NCBI GenBank assembly: GCA_963839475.1
Contig: CAWIVH010000001.1
Span: forward strand, 744,001 to 808,000
From: CAWIVH01 sp963839475
GTDB lineage: Bacteria > Acidobacteriota > UBA6911
Reading direction: 5' to 3'
DNA: 64,000 nt
The first letter of the stretch is position 1; each line of letters starts with the position of its first letter. Both the position numbers and the translations under genes were made by a program. Below are positions 15,606-23,210 of this stretch, piece after piece. Below the pieces are notes generated by a model. The model made no database searches and was not told the origin of the DNA. It worked only from the letters and a program-made list of their open reading frames with translations.

Positions 15606-17975
15606 TCAGCTTTCGATTTCCTTAAGATACTGCTCGCAAAGCCTGACATCCGATAGCGTCTTGATCCCTTTTTCCTCCCGCCAATCGGCAATGGGGCTCG
15701 CCAGGACTCCGCCTTCCCTTCCGGCGAAGCGGCAGATCAACTCGTTGGGGAATCCCATTTCCCCTCCCGGTTTCCTGTAAACCTGATCGGCTTCATTCCA
15801 CCATTGATTCCGCAATTCGGCAAGCTCCACAAACATGGACTTGCCATACAGAAGAAAGAGCCCGATATTCGACTCGCCAAAATCGGGCCGCGGCGCCTTT
15901 TCCAGGTGAGTTTCTCGAGCTGCGGCGACCTCACCGTCCACGTCGCGCTCCAAGGGTGCATAGGGATGCTTCATCATGGCCGTGGGTACAATCATTTCGA
16001 ATTCAGGGAAAAGAGCCCCCAGCTTGAGCGTTCTCGCCACCGTAATCGCCCGCAGCAACGGTTGCGTGGCCCAGGCCACCAGAACCCGGCCCTGAAAATC
16101 GCCCCATAGCGGGCGAGCGCAAAGGACCGCGTCCCCTGTCCCGAGAGCTTTTGCCTGAATAACGAATTCCACATCTTCGTCCCGGAGGGCATCGCGAAGC
16201 GGATTTTCAGTCTCAGGAGAAACAATAATGGCCGGCCTTTGTGTTGGCCTCCGTGCCGCCCGAATCGAGTCCAAGACCCGGAGTATGGCAGGCACTCCGA
16301 GGACGCCGGCAAGGGGCTTCACCACTTTGAGCCCGCTTTCCCTGGCGCGAACACCGCGCCCGGCCGCAACAACAATTACTCGGATTTCCTCATTCGGATC
16401 CGGCGAATATGCATCCAGGATTGTCGGAAGCGGAGTGCTCTCTCCTCCCGGCGCCGACCTGCTGCGGTTGAAATGAGCGACGGCGGCGCGCGCCGCAGTT
16501 TCCTGGTCCAAGCCCGAAAGACCGCCCGCAGGAGTCGACACCATGATCGAACCTTCGTGCCGTGCATCCCTGCCGCGGGGGGCATAATAATGCGCCTCGA
16601 CATATTTCGTCAGGTCATTCACGTGTCCGGCCGTGGTTAAAGCAAGCACATTCCCGCCGAATCCTCCCCCCATCAAACGCGCGCCGGCAACTTGCGACCG
16701 CTGCTTAAGAAGCCGGACCAGATCCTCAACCTCGGGGGTCGAGACCTGATAGTGGTCCCTCAGGCTGCAGTGAGAATCATGGAGCAGTTCGCCGATCCGA
16801 GCCAACGCCTCGTCGGTTTGACCCGATACCGTCCCCTGGCTCGAAAGGCGTTCAAATATCGCGCTGGCCTCCGCAACCCGGCGAACCTCGCCTGCGTGGT
16901 GAAGAGCGCGATCACGCACAGGCAGGGGAATGTCCTTCTTTTCGCGAACCAGGGCCGGGAACGCCCGTCCGCATTCGGCAAAAGCCTCGGGATATTGCGC
17001 CGCGAATTCCGACAGGATCACGTGAGCTGGGAGCCGTTCAATGGAGCGGTCTATCCCGGCCATGGAAAGCCTTTCGCCCGCCGCCAGTCCCAGCAGCGTG
17101 GGGATGATTATTCGCGACACGGCCGCACGCTCGTTGTATGCCAGCATGATTTCCCGGCTCTTATCCGCCTGCCGCGTAAAGAAGGTCGCCAGGCGCCACG
17201 AATCGCAAGGTATCGGCACGGATCGGGTTTCGAGCGATGCATAAGAGATCTGAACGAGGTTGCCGTTTTGCGCAACGCAAATCGTCAGGTGATCCATGGC
17301 CCCGCCGCGTGTCCCGACATACCATTCGGCGCGCGCTGCATCCCTGGCCAGGGCGAGAGAATTGAAGGGTACATGGTTGGATCTCAGAAAGGCAGCCGCT
17401 GCAAGCACCGTCAGGGCCGACGATGAAGATGCCCCGCCCGCAGGCGGGATGGTCGAATCCACAAGACATTCCATGCCGAGGCATGCACGCGAGCCTACCT
17501 TTTTCCGGTGGTAGTAGACGGCACCCTTGATGTAGTTGCCCCAGTGTGCCGGCGGCGCCGGGGAGTTGTACAGGATGCGCTCCCAAGTATCTTCCTCGCC
17601 GGTGCCAGGCCCTTGGCCCGGTCCGCTCAAGGCGGAAAACTCCATCGGATCGCACCCGGGCAATGTCGAAGCCGCGCGCACCCGGTCATCCCGTGAGGGG
17701 CGGAACAGCATCCACATGTCATTCTGCCGACTGCCGAGAGTGAGAGAAGCGGTCGGCATATAACCGACATAATCGACGTGCTCGCCGAGAAGGTTGATCC
17801 TGGCCGGGGCGCGAATCACGGCGATAGGACCGTCACCGTAAAGTTCCTCGAAGCAGAGGCTAAGCCGGCGAAGGCGCGCAATCCGGACTTCTGCGTCCTC
17901 CGCGTAGGTTTCAAAAAAAACGGACAGCCATTCAGGCTTTCCATCCAGGGACTTCTTCAATTCAGATAGAAGCAT
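15606..17975 (-). CDS. Galactokinase-like GHMP kinase fused to a sugar nucleotidyltransferase
   Basis: 789 residues. Residues ~50-480 are a GHMP kinase close to galactokinase: APARINLLGEHVDY (sugar-binding loop), PPAGGASSSSAL (ATP loop), RGGAMDHLTI (catalytic Asp) and GARLMGGGFGGNVLAL (motif 3). Residues ~535-789 are a GlmU-type nucleotidyltransferase: VVAAGRGVRARESGLKVVKP, QAKALGTGDAVLCA and ESNIGLFLLYG. One protein could therefore phosphorylate a sugar and activate it to an NDP-sugar, as FKP does for fucose, but the domain order is reversed. The metal-binding Asp expected in the GD.PL motif is missing (AWATQPLL), so the second activity is uncertain. No strong ribosome site was seen before the ATG at 17975. 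The gene lies in the sugar cluster, between the symporter/small-protein pair and the ALDH. Confidence 0.8.
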   Translation of the reverse strand: MLLSELKKSLDGKPEWLSVFFETYAEDAEVRIARLRRLSLCFEELYGDGPIAVIRAPARINLLGEHVDYVGYMPTASLTLGSRQNDMWMLFRPSRDDRVRAASTLPGCDPMEFSALSGPGQGPGTGEEDTWERILYNSPAPPAHWGNYIKGAVYYHRKKVGSRACLGMECLVDSTIPPAGGASSSSALTVLAAAAFLRSNHVPFNSLALARDAARAEWYVGTRGGAMDHLTICVAQNGNLVQISYASLETRSVPIPCDSWRLATFFTRQADKSREIMLAYNERAAVSRIIIPTLLGLAAGERLSMAGIDRSIERLPAHVILSEFAAQYPEAFAECGRAFPALVREKKDIPLPVRDRALHHAGEVRRVAEASAIFERLSSQGTVSGQTDEALARIGELLHDSHCSLRDHYQVSTPEVEDLVRLLKQRSQVAGARLMGGGFGGNVLALTTAGHVNDLTKYVEAHYYAPRGRDARHEGSIMVSTPAGGLSGLDQETAARAAVAHFNRSRSAPGGESTPLPTILDAYSPDPNEEIRVIVVAAGRGVRARESGLKVVKPLAGVLGVPAILRVLDSIRAARRPTQRPAIIVSPETENPLRDALRDEDVEFVIQAKALGTGDAVLCARPLWGDFQGRVLVAWATQPLLRAITVARTLKLGALFPEFEMIVPTAMMKHPYAPLERDVDGEVAAARETHLEKAPRPDFGESNIGLFLLYGKSMFVELAELRNQWWNEADQVYRKPGGEMGFPNELICRFAGREGGVLASPIADWREEKGIKTLSDVRLCEQYLKEIES

Positions 17976-18051
17976 AGATCGGGATCAGCAGCGGATCCGG
18001 CGATGCCGAGCGCGGCCGGAAGAGCCGGCAATCCGCCGGCTCCGGATTTTT

Positions 18052-18216
18052 CTATCGCGATGGTCCGGCCTCATCTTCGTGCTTCTGCTCGAGCAGCCGG
18101 CTGAACATTTCGCGCAGATCTTTTACCCCCCGGAGGGACACCATCACGGTGACAAATGCGAATGACAGGCCGGAGATTAACACGCCTGCGGTCCAGAATA
18201 TCTGCCAGAAACGCAT
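18052..18216 (-). CDS. 54-residue single-pass membrane protein next to the symporter
   Basis: A small gene. The ATG at 18216 follows GAAGGAGCTGAG, a strong ribosome site, and the frame runs to a TAG at 18052. The product starts MRFWQIFWTAG, continues with one hydrophobic helix (VLISGLSFAFVTVMVSL) and ends in a charged tail (KDLREMFSRLLEQKHEDEA). It begins 10 bp after the stop of the SSS-family symporter, so the two are probably translationally linked. Small membrane partners of SSS/NSS transporters are known (for example MetS with MetP), so an accessory role is a fair guess, but I recognise no family. The codon use, the ribosome site and the amphipathic end support a real gene. Confidence 0.7.
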   Translation of the reverse strand: MRFWQIFWTAGVLISGLSFAFVTVMVSLRGVKDLREMFSRLLEQKHEDEAGPSR

Positions 18217-18226
18217 CTCAGCTCCT

Positions 18227-19714
18227 TCAGGCGGTCCGGTTTTTGCCGCGCCATATCATGGAGCCGAAAACCAGGCCAGCGGCTGAGAGGCCGAACGCAG
18301 CGAAGCCGGTCACATTTTCACTCCAGTGCAAAAAGAAATACGGGATGATCGCCCCCGCGGCGCCCATCAGCATGGCCGCATAGCCGCCTCCTGTCGAAGC
18401 TCGTTTCCAGTAAAGGCCTCCGATGACGCAAACGAAGGCACCAGCCAGAAAAATGGTCCCGGTGATATTGAGGTAGAGATAGACCGCACCCGGCAGCTGG
18501 TAATAGAGGCCCCAGAACATTACGAAGAGGCTGACAAACACGTTTGCAACGCGGTTGACTAGAATCTGTCCGCGGGAGCTCATCGGCCCTTTGCCCATGG
18601 CGCGGCGCAGGGGGAGGAGGATATCCTGCGAAATGATGGAGCTCCACCCCAGCAGGTACGAACTGTTGACCGACATGGTCGCCGCAAGCATTCCCGCCAC
18701 CACGATGCCGCGGACCCCCGGGCCCAGAATTTGGGCGAGCATTGCCGGCATGGCTTCGAGCGGCGTGAGGACATGACCGTCGATAACAGGTACCGGAACG
18801 CCATCCGCCCCAACGGGACCGGTGCCGTAAAGCGTCAACGCAGCGATTCCCCAGAGCATCGGCATCATCCCCCGGCCGAGGAAAATAAAACCGGTCCAGG
18901 TCATGACGCGTTTGGATGTCTCGGCGCTCCGAGTGGAAAACATCCGCATGGCCGTTGTTTGCCAGCAGGTGTGGATGGCAAACCAGAGCAGTACCTGCCA
19001 GATGAGAAATGTCATTCCGAAACGGGGATTTGCTACCGGGTCGAAACCCGCGGCACCGAGTGTCGTTGTTACCTTGTCGATAATATTGGCCCATCCGGCG
19101 TGGAATACCGCATAAATGGTCACGAGGATGGTGGCCACGCTGAGCAGCACATACTGGATGAAGTCGGTGATGACAACCGACACCATCCCCCCGAGAACGG
19201 TATAGATCAGCTCGAGCAGAAGGATCCCGGTCATGACTGCGACCAGGTATCGCGCTTCAATGCCGCTCACAATGGTCAGGAATTGCCCTTCCACTTTCAG
19301 GAAGATCCCCATGTTCAGGATGCCTCCCAGGGCAACCAGTATTCCTGTTACGACACGCAGACCGCGGCTGTATTTGACCTCGAAATATTCCGGAACCGTC
19401 ATGAGCTTCAGTTCCCGGAAGCGCTGGATGATCAGACCGGTGCGCCCCACGAAGATCATTACCAGACCCGAAATCGCTGCTGCTGCAAAAGATGCGAAAC
19501 CGGCTTTGTAGCCGAGCTCGGCGTAATACATGAAGGTTATGGTGCCGATCTCGGTCGCTGCAAGAGTCGCGATTCCCAGATACAATCCCAGTTCACGGCC
19601 GGCGACAAGGAAGTGAGACACGTTCCCCACATAACGCCGTCCGGCGATTCCGATAACCAGCGAGGCCACAAGGTAGCCGGCAACAATGATCCAATCAATC
19701 GGTGCAAAATTCAC
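18227..19714 (-). CDS. Sodium/solute symporter (SSS family)
   Basis: 495 residues from the GTG at 19714, preceded by GCGGGAG. The frame is open further upstream, but that stretch is hydrophilic and unlike the family. The product has about 13 hydrophobic segments, starting with IDWIIVAGYLVASLVIGIAG. SSS features include FLVAGRELGLYLGIATLAAT near the first helices, LKLMTVPEYFEVKYSRGLRV, and GMLAATMSVNSSYLLGWSSI in the Na+-binding helix region. It imports an unknown solute with Na+. Its place ahead of kinase, ALDH and dehydratase genes suggests a sugar or sugar acid. It diverges from the DUF5107-TPR gene with a 190-bp shared control region. Confidence 0.88.
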   Translation of the reverse strand: MNFAPIDWIIVAGYLVASLVIGIAGRRYVGNVSHFLVAGRELGLYLGIATLAATEIGTITFMYYAELGYKAGFASFAAAAISGLVMIFVGRTGLIIQRFRELKLMTVPEYFEVKYSRGLRVVTGILVALGGILNMGIFLKVEGQFLTIVSGIEARYLVAVMTGILLLELIYTVLGGMVSVVITDFIQYVLLSVATILVTIYAVFHAGWANIIDKVTTTLGAAGFDPVANPRFGMTFLIWQVLLWFAIHTCWQTTAMRMFSTRSAETSKRVMTWTGFIFLGRGMMPMLWGIAALTLYGTGPVGADGVPVPVIDGHVLTPLEAMPAMLAQILGPGVRGIVVAGMLAATMSVNSSYLLGWSSIISQDILLPLRRAMGKGPMSSRGQILVNRVANVFVSLFVMFWGLYYQLPGAVYLYLNITGTIFLAGAFVCVIGGLYWKRASTGGGYAAMLMGAAGAIIPYFFLHWSENVTGFAAFGLSAAGLVFGSMIWRGKNRTA

Positions 19715-19904
19715 GTGACGGACTCCCGCGGGGAGAATAAAAGTCCAGAGTGTATAGCAGGGCGGGCCAAAATAAAAATACAGTATATGTGATCTTAGTG
19801 CCTTCCCGGGGGTTTTCCGGCTGAATGAGGTTCGCCGCCCCGGTCGTGGCAAAAAACCTTTTTGTTTGCATCCTCCTTGGGAAGCCCCTATCTTCGAGAC
19901 TATT

Positions 19905-22900
19905 ATGAAGTCAAGAAGCCTGCTAATTCTGGTCTGCATCTGGATCGCTCATCCTGTAACAAGTCCCGCAGAAACAGCAAAAGTCTGGGAGTCGCCCCTG
20001 GTAATCCCCACCTATGAATTGGGCGCTCCTGATCCCCATCCGGTATTTCCGGAACTGACCGGGAAAGGCCGCCGTCCCATCTATCCTTACCCGGCGCTGG
20101 ATTTGATCACTGATCATCGCGTCGAGAAAACCTACCGGGCTGTCTTCCTGGAAAATGAATTTTTGCGTCTGACGGTGCTGCCCGAACTCGGGGGACGGCT
20201 GTATGCGATCTTCGACAAGTCCGCTCGGCGGGAGGTGCTCTACACCAACCACGTCATCAAATATGGCATGGTCGCCATCCGGGGCGCCTGGATTTCGGGG
20301 GGCATCGAATGGAATTTCCCGGACGGGCATTCCGCCACGACTGTCTCAGCAGTCGATTATGTCACTCGAACAGAGGCGGACGGAGGTGTCTCGGTGATAG
20401 TCGGAGATACCGAGCGGATCCAACGGATGCAGTGGTCGGTGGCAATCCGTCTGCGCCCCGGAAGAAAGTTTGTGGAGTGCGAGGTCACCCTGAATAACCG
20501 GAGGGAGATTCCGGGTCGCTATTGGTATTGGGCCAACGCCGCCGCCCACGCCGCGGACGATCTGCGCTTCGTATTCCCCATGCGCGAAGCCTATCCTCAC
20601 ACCTTCTGGCCGGTTTTTTCCTTTCCGCTGGAGGGAGGGGTGGATATCGGCACTTACCGCGAAGTCCCCAATCCGCTTTCCCTGTTCGCGCGCAACAGCA
20701 AGCGCGATTTCATGGGCATTTACTATGAAAAATCGGACTGGGGTATTGTCCACGTGGCGGATCACCGCGAAGTAGCCGGGAAAAAAACCTGGACCTGGGG
20801 AACCGATCCGAGCGGCAGCATCTGGATTGACAAATTGACCGAAAAAGATGGCCAGTACGTTGAGTTCCAGGCAGGGCGGTTTGAAACGCAAATGGAACAC
20901 GAATTCATCCAGCCGCACAGGGTGGAGCGTATTGTTCATTACTGGTGCCCAATCGACCATTTGGGAGGGCCCTTCCAGGAAGCCAACCGGGATGCCACCC
21001 TGCGGCTTGCCGCCGAAGGCAGAAAAGTGACGATCGCTATCGCCACCACGGCGAGGATGGAAAACGCGGAGCTGATCCTGGAGCGCGGGCCAGCGGTGGT
21101 CCGGAAACAGCGCGTCACCCTATCGCCGGTGCAGGCCTTTTCCGTCTCCACGGAATTGATGCCCGGATCGCGCGAGCCTCTCCGTGTCGTGCTCAAATCC
21201 CGCGAAGGGCGGGAAATCATTTCCTACCGGTCCGATGCCCCCGTCGACGGCAATCCCGAATTCAAGGCAGCCGGGAAGCCTGAACCCGATCCGGCCGCAG
21301 CCGGAAGCGCCGAATTGGCCTGGCGTAACGGAATAATGGCGGATAAGGCCGGCAACGATCCCGCCGCAAGAATCGCCTGGAACCAGGCGCTGAAGCTGGA
21401 TCCGGGCTACGCGGCGGCCCGGGTTTCCATGGGAATTTCTCTTTACCGATCGGGAGAATTCGACCAGGCCGGGAAACATCTGGAAGCCGCTCTCCGGCGC
21501 AACCCTGACGACGCCGGCGCGCGCTACGCCCTGGCCTTGGTTCTGCGCGCATCCGGGCGTCCTGGAGCGGCCGCCGATCACTTGTATGCCCTCATACGCT
21601 CGGGACAAGGAGAGGCTCTTGCCCGCTATGTACTCGGGGAAATGGCGCTCGCCGCGGGGGAATTCGACTCCGCCGTTGAACACCTGCGTCAGTCACTCCT
21701 TTTGAATCCCCGCGACATCAAGGGAAGAACGATGCTGGTGCTCGCACTGCGGTTGGCCAAGCGCCTCGATGAAGCTCGGGAGCAGATCGAGGCAGTGGTC
21801 TATGAGATGCCGCTGGACTGTTTCGCGCTGGCAGAACGGGGCGAGATTCTCAAAGCTGCAGGCCTGGAGATCGAGGCAAAGAGATCGGCTGAGGAACTGT
21901 GGCGGCTCTTGTCGCGGGAGCCCGACTCGGTGCAGGAGCTTGTTTTCGATTATGCGGCCGCCGGACGATACGCCGAGGCTCGCACGATTCTCGCGGAGGC
22001 GATGCAGCGATCGGCCTCCGCCGGCAAACCCGCATACCCGATGTGGCATTACACACTGGGCTGGATTTCCCGGAGCGGCGGAGATTCGGCAGAGGCCAAA
22101 AGAGGTTTCGAGAGCGGTTCGCGCGGGAACCCGGCTCTGGTTTTCCCGCATCGGGTGGAAGAAATCGAAGTCCTGAAAAGCGCGCTCGAGGCTAATCCGG
22201 GCGATGGCCGGGCCTCCTTCTATTTGGGCAACGCTCTCGCGGCCCGCAGCCGCGGCCGCGAAGCCCTCGCGTCGTGGATTCAAGCGTTGAAGACAGACGC
22301 GGCCAATGCGGTCGCCCGGCGCAATGCCGCTCAAGGGCTCTGGCGGCTCCAAGGAAAAATGGATGCCGCGGCGGAAGCTTTTGAAAAAGCCATTGAGCTT
22401 GCCCCTTCGGAGTTCCGTCTGTACGTCGAATATGCCGGAATGCTGAACGGGTGGAAGCCGCCGGCAAGCCGGATCCAGCTGCTCGAACGGGCTCCTGAAT
22501 CTGTCCGAATCCATCCGCCGGTTTCCCAAAGCCTGGCGGACGCTTATGTCGATGCCGGAAGGTACGCCGATGCGCTCCAGCTTCTGGCTGGAACGAAGAT
22601 CCATTCCGGCGAAGGTGAGTCGCAGGGTCTCGCAACCTATCGCCGCGCATCCCGCGGACTGGCTGAAAAATACCGGAGCGAGGGGAAGCACGAAGCGGCA
22701 GCAGCGGAATTTCTCAAAGCGACCCAGTACCCCCTCAACCTGGGAGTCGGCCGCTCTTCGGGGGAATCTCATGCCCGGGAGTTTGTGGCTGCAGCGCGCG
22801 AACTGGAGGCTGCCGGCCAGTCCGACGCGGCTCAAGCGCTGTGGCAGCGGGCCGCAACCGATCCTCTCAAGCTGAAAACCGAGCCCGTCGAGAGCTGGTC

Positions 22901-23180
22901 GGATAACTACTATTGGAAAGCAGTCGCACTGGAAAAATGCGCGAGGAAGGCAGAGGCCCAGGCGCTCTATGCCCGCCTGGCCAGGCTGGCCGACGAGCGC
23001 CAGCTGGCCGCCTCCGAAATTTCTCCGCCGCCGGAAGCGCTGCGATTCCTGCTGGCCGGGCTCGGACTGAAAGCGCTGAACAAAGGCGCGGAGGCCCGGG
23101 AGGCGTTGCGGCGGGTGCTGCAGCTTGACCCGGCAAATGAACTGGCCCTGGAGGCGATGAAAAACCTGCCCGCGCGATGA
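19905..23180 (+). CDS. DUF5107 and TPR protein, exported
   Basis: About 1090 residues from the ATG at 19905. A TTG-initiated extension to 19866 is open but less likely because a signal peptide starts at 19905 (MKSRSLLILVCIWIAHPVTS). Residues ~30-400 match the DUF5107 pattern, a galactose-mutarotase-like beta-supersandwich: LRLTVLPELGGRLYAIFDK, GAWISGGIEWNFP, RYWYWANAAAH. Residues ~430-1085 are TPR repeats (AALRRNPDDAGARYALALVL, HLRQSLLLNPRDIKGRTMLV). DUF5107 proteins usually sit near carbohydrate genes, and the fold suggests sugar binding or processing; the reaction is unknown. It starts a + run with the TPR-transferase gene (27-30 bp gap), opposite the symporter cluster. Confidence 0.8.
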   Translation: MKSRSLLILVCIWIAHPVTSPAETAKVWESPLVIPTYELGAPDPHPVFPELTGKGRRPIYPYPALDLITDHRVEKTYRAVFLENEFLRLTVLPELGGRLYAIFDKSARREVLYTNHVIKYGMVAIRGAWISGGIEWNFPDGHSATTVSAVDYVTRTEADGGVSVIVGDTERIQRMQWSVAIRLRPGRKFVECEVTLNNRREIPGRYWYWANAAAHAADDLRFVFPMREAYPHTFWPVFSFPLEGGVDIGTYREVPNPLSLFARNSKRDFMGIYYEKSDWGIVHVADHREVAGKKTWTWGTDPSGSIWIDKLTEKDGQYVEFQAGRFETQMEHEFIQPHRVERIVHYWCPIDHLGGPFQEANRDATLRLAAEGRKVTIAIATTARMENAELILERGPAVVRKQRVTLSPVQAFSVSTELMPGSREPLRVVLKSREGREIISYRSDAPVDGNPEFKAAGKPEPDPAAAGSAELAWRNGIMADKAGNDPAARIAWNQALKLDPGYAAARVSMGISLYRSGEFDQAGKHLEAALRRNPDDAGARYALALVLRASGRPGAAADHLYALIRSGQGEALARYVLGEMALAAGEFDSAVEHLRQSLLLNPRDIKGRTMLVLALRLAKRLDEAREQIEAVVYEMPLDCFALAERGEILKAAGLEIEAKRSAEELWRLLSREPDSVQELVFDYAAAGRYAEARTILAEAMQRSASAGKPAYPMWHYTLGWISRSGGDSAEAKRGFESGSRGNPALVFPHRVEEIEVLKSALEANPGDGRASFYLGNALAARSRGREALASWIQALKTDAANAVARRNAAQGLWRLQGKMDAAAEAFEKAIELAPSEFRLYVEYAGMLNGWKPPASRIQLLERAPESVRIHPPVSQSLADAYVDAGRYADALQLLAGTKIHSGEGESQGLATYRRASRGLAEKYRSEGKHEAAAAEFLKATQYPLNLGVGRSSGESHAREFVAAARELEAAGQSDAAQALWQRAATDPLKLKTEPVESWSDNYYWKAVALEKCARKAEAQALYARLARLADERQLAASEISPPPEALRFLLAGLGLKALNKGAEAREALRRVLQLDPANELALEAMKNLPAR

Positions 23181-23210
23181 TCCGCCGCGGGGCATGGTCC
23201 GGGAATTGTG

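Noticed and set aside
18731..19792. 353-codon + frame antisense to the symporter
   Set aside because: Very rich in His, Asn and Gln with no domain; explained by the codon bias of the opposite gene.
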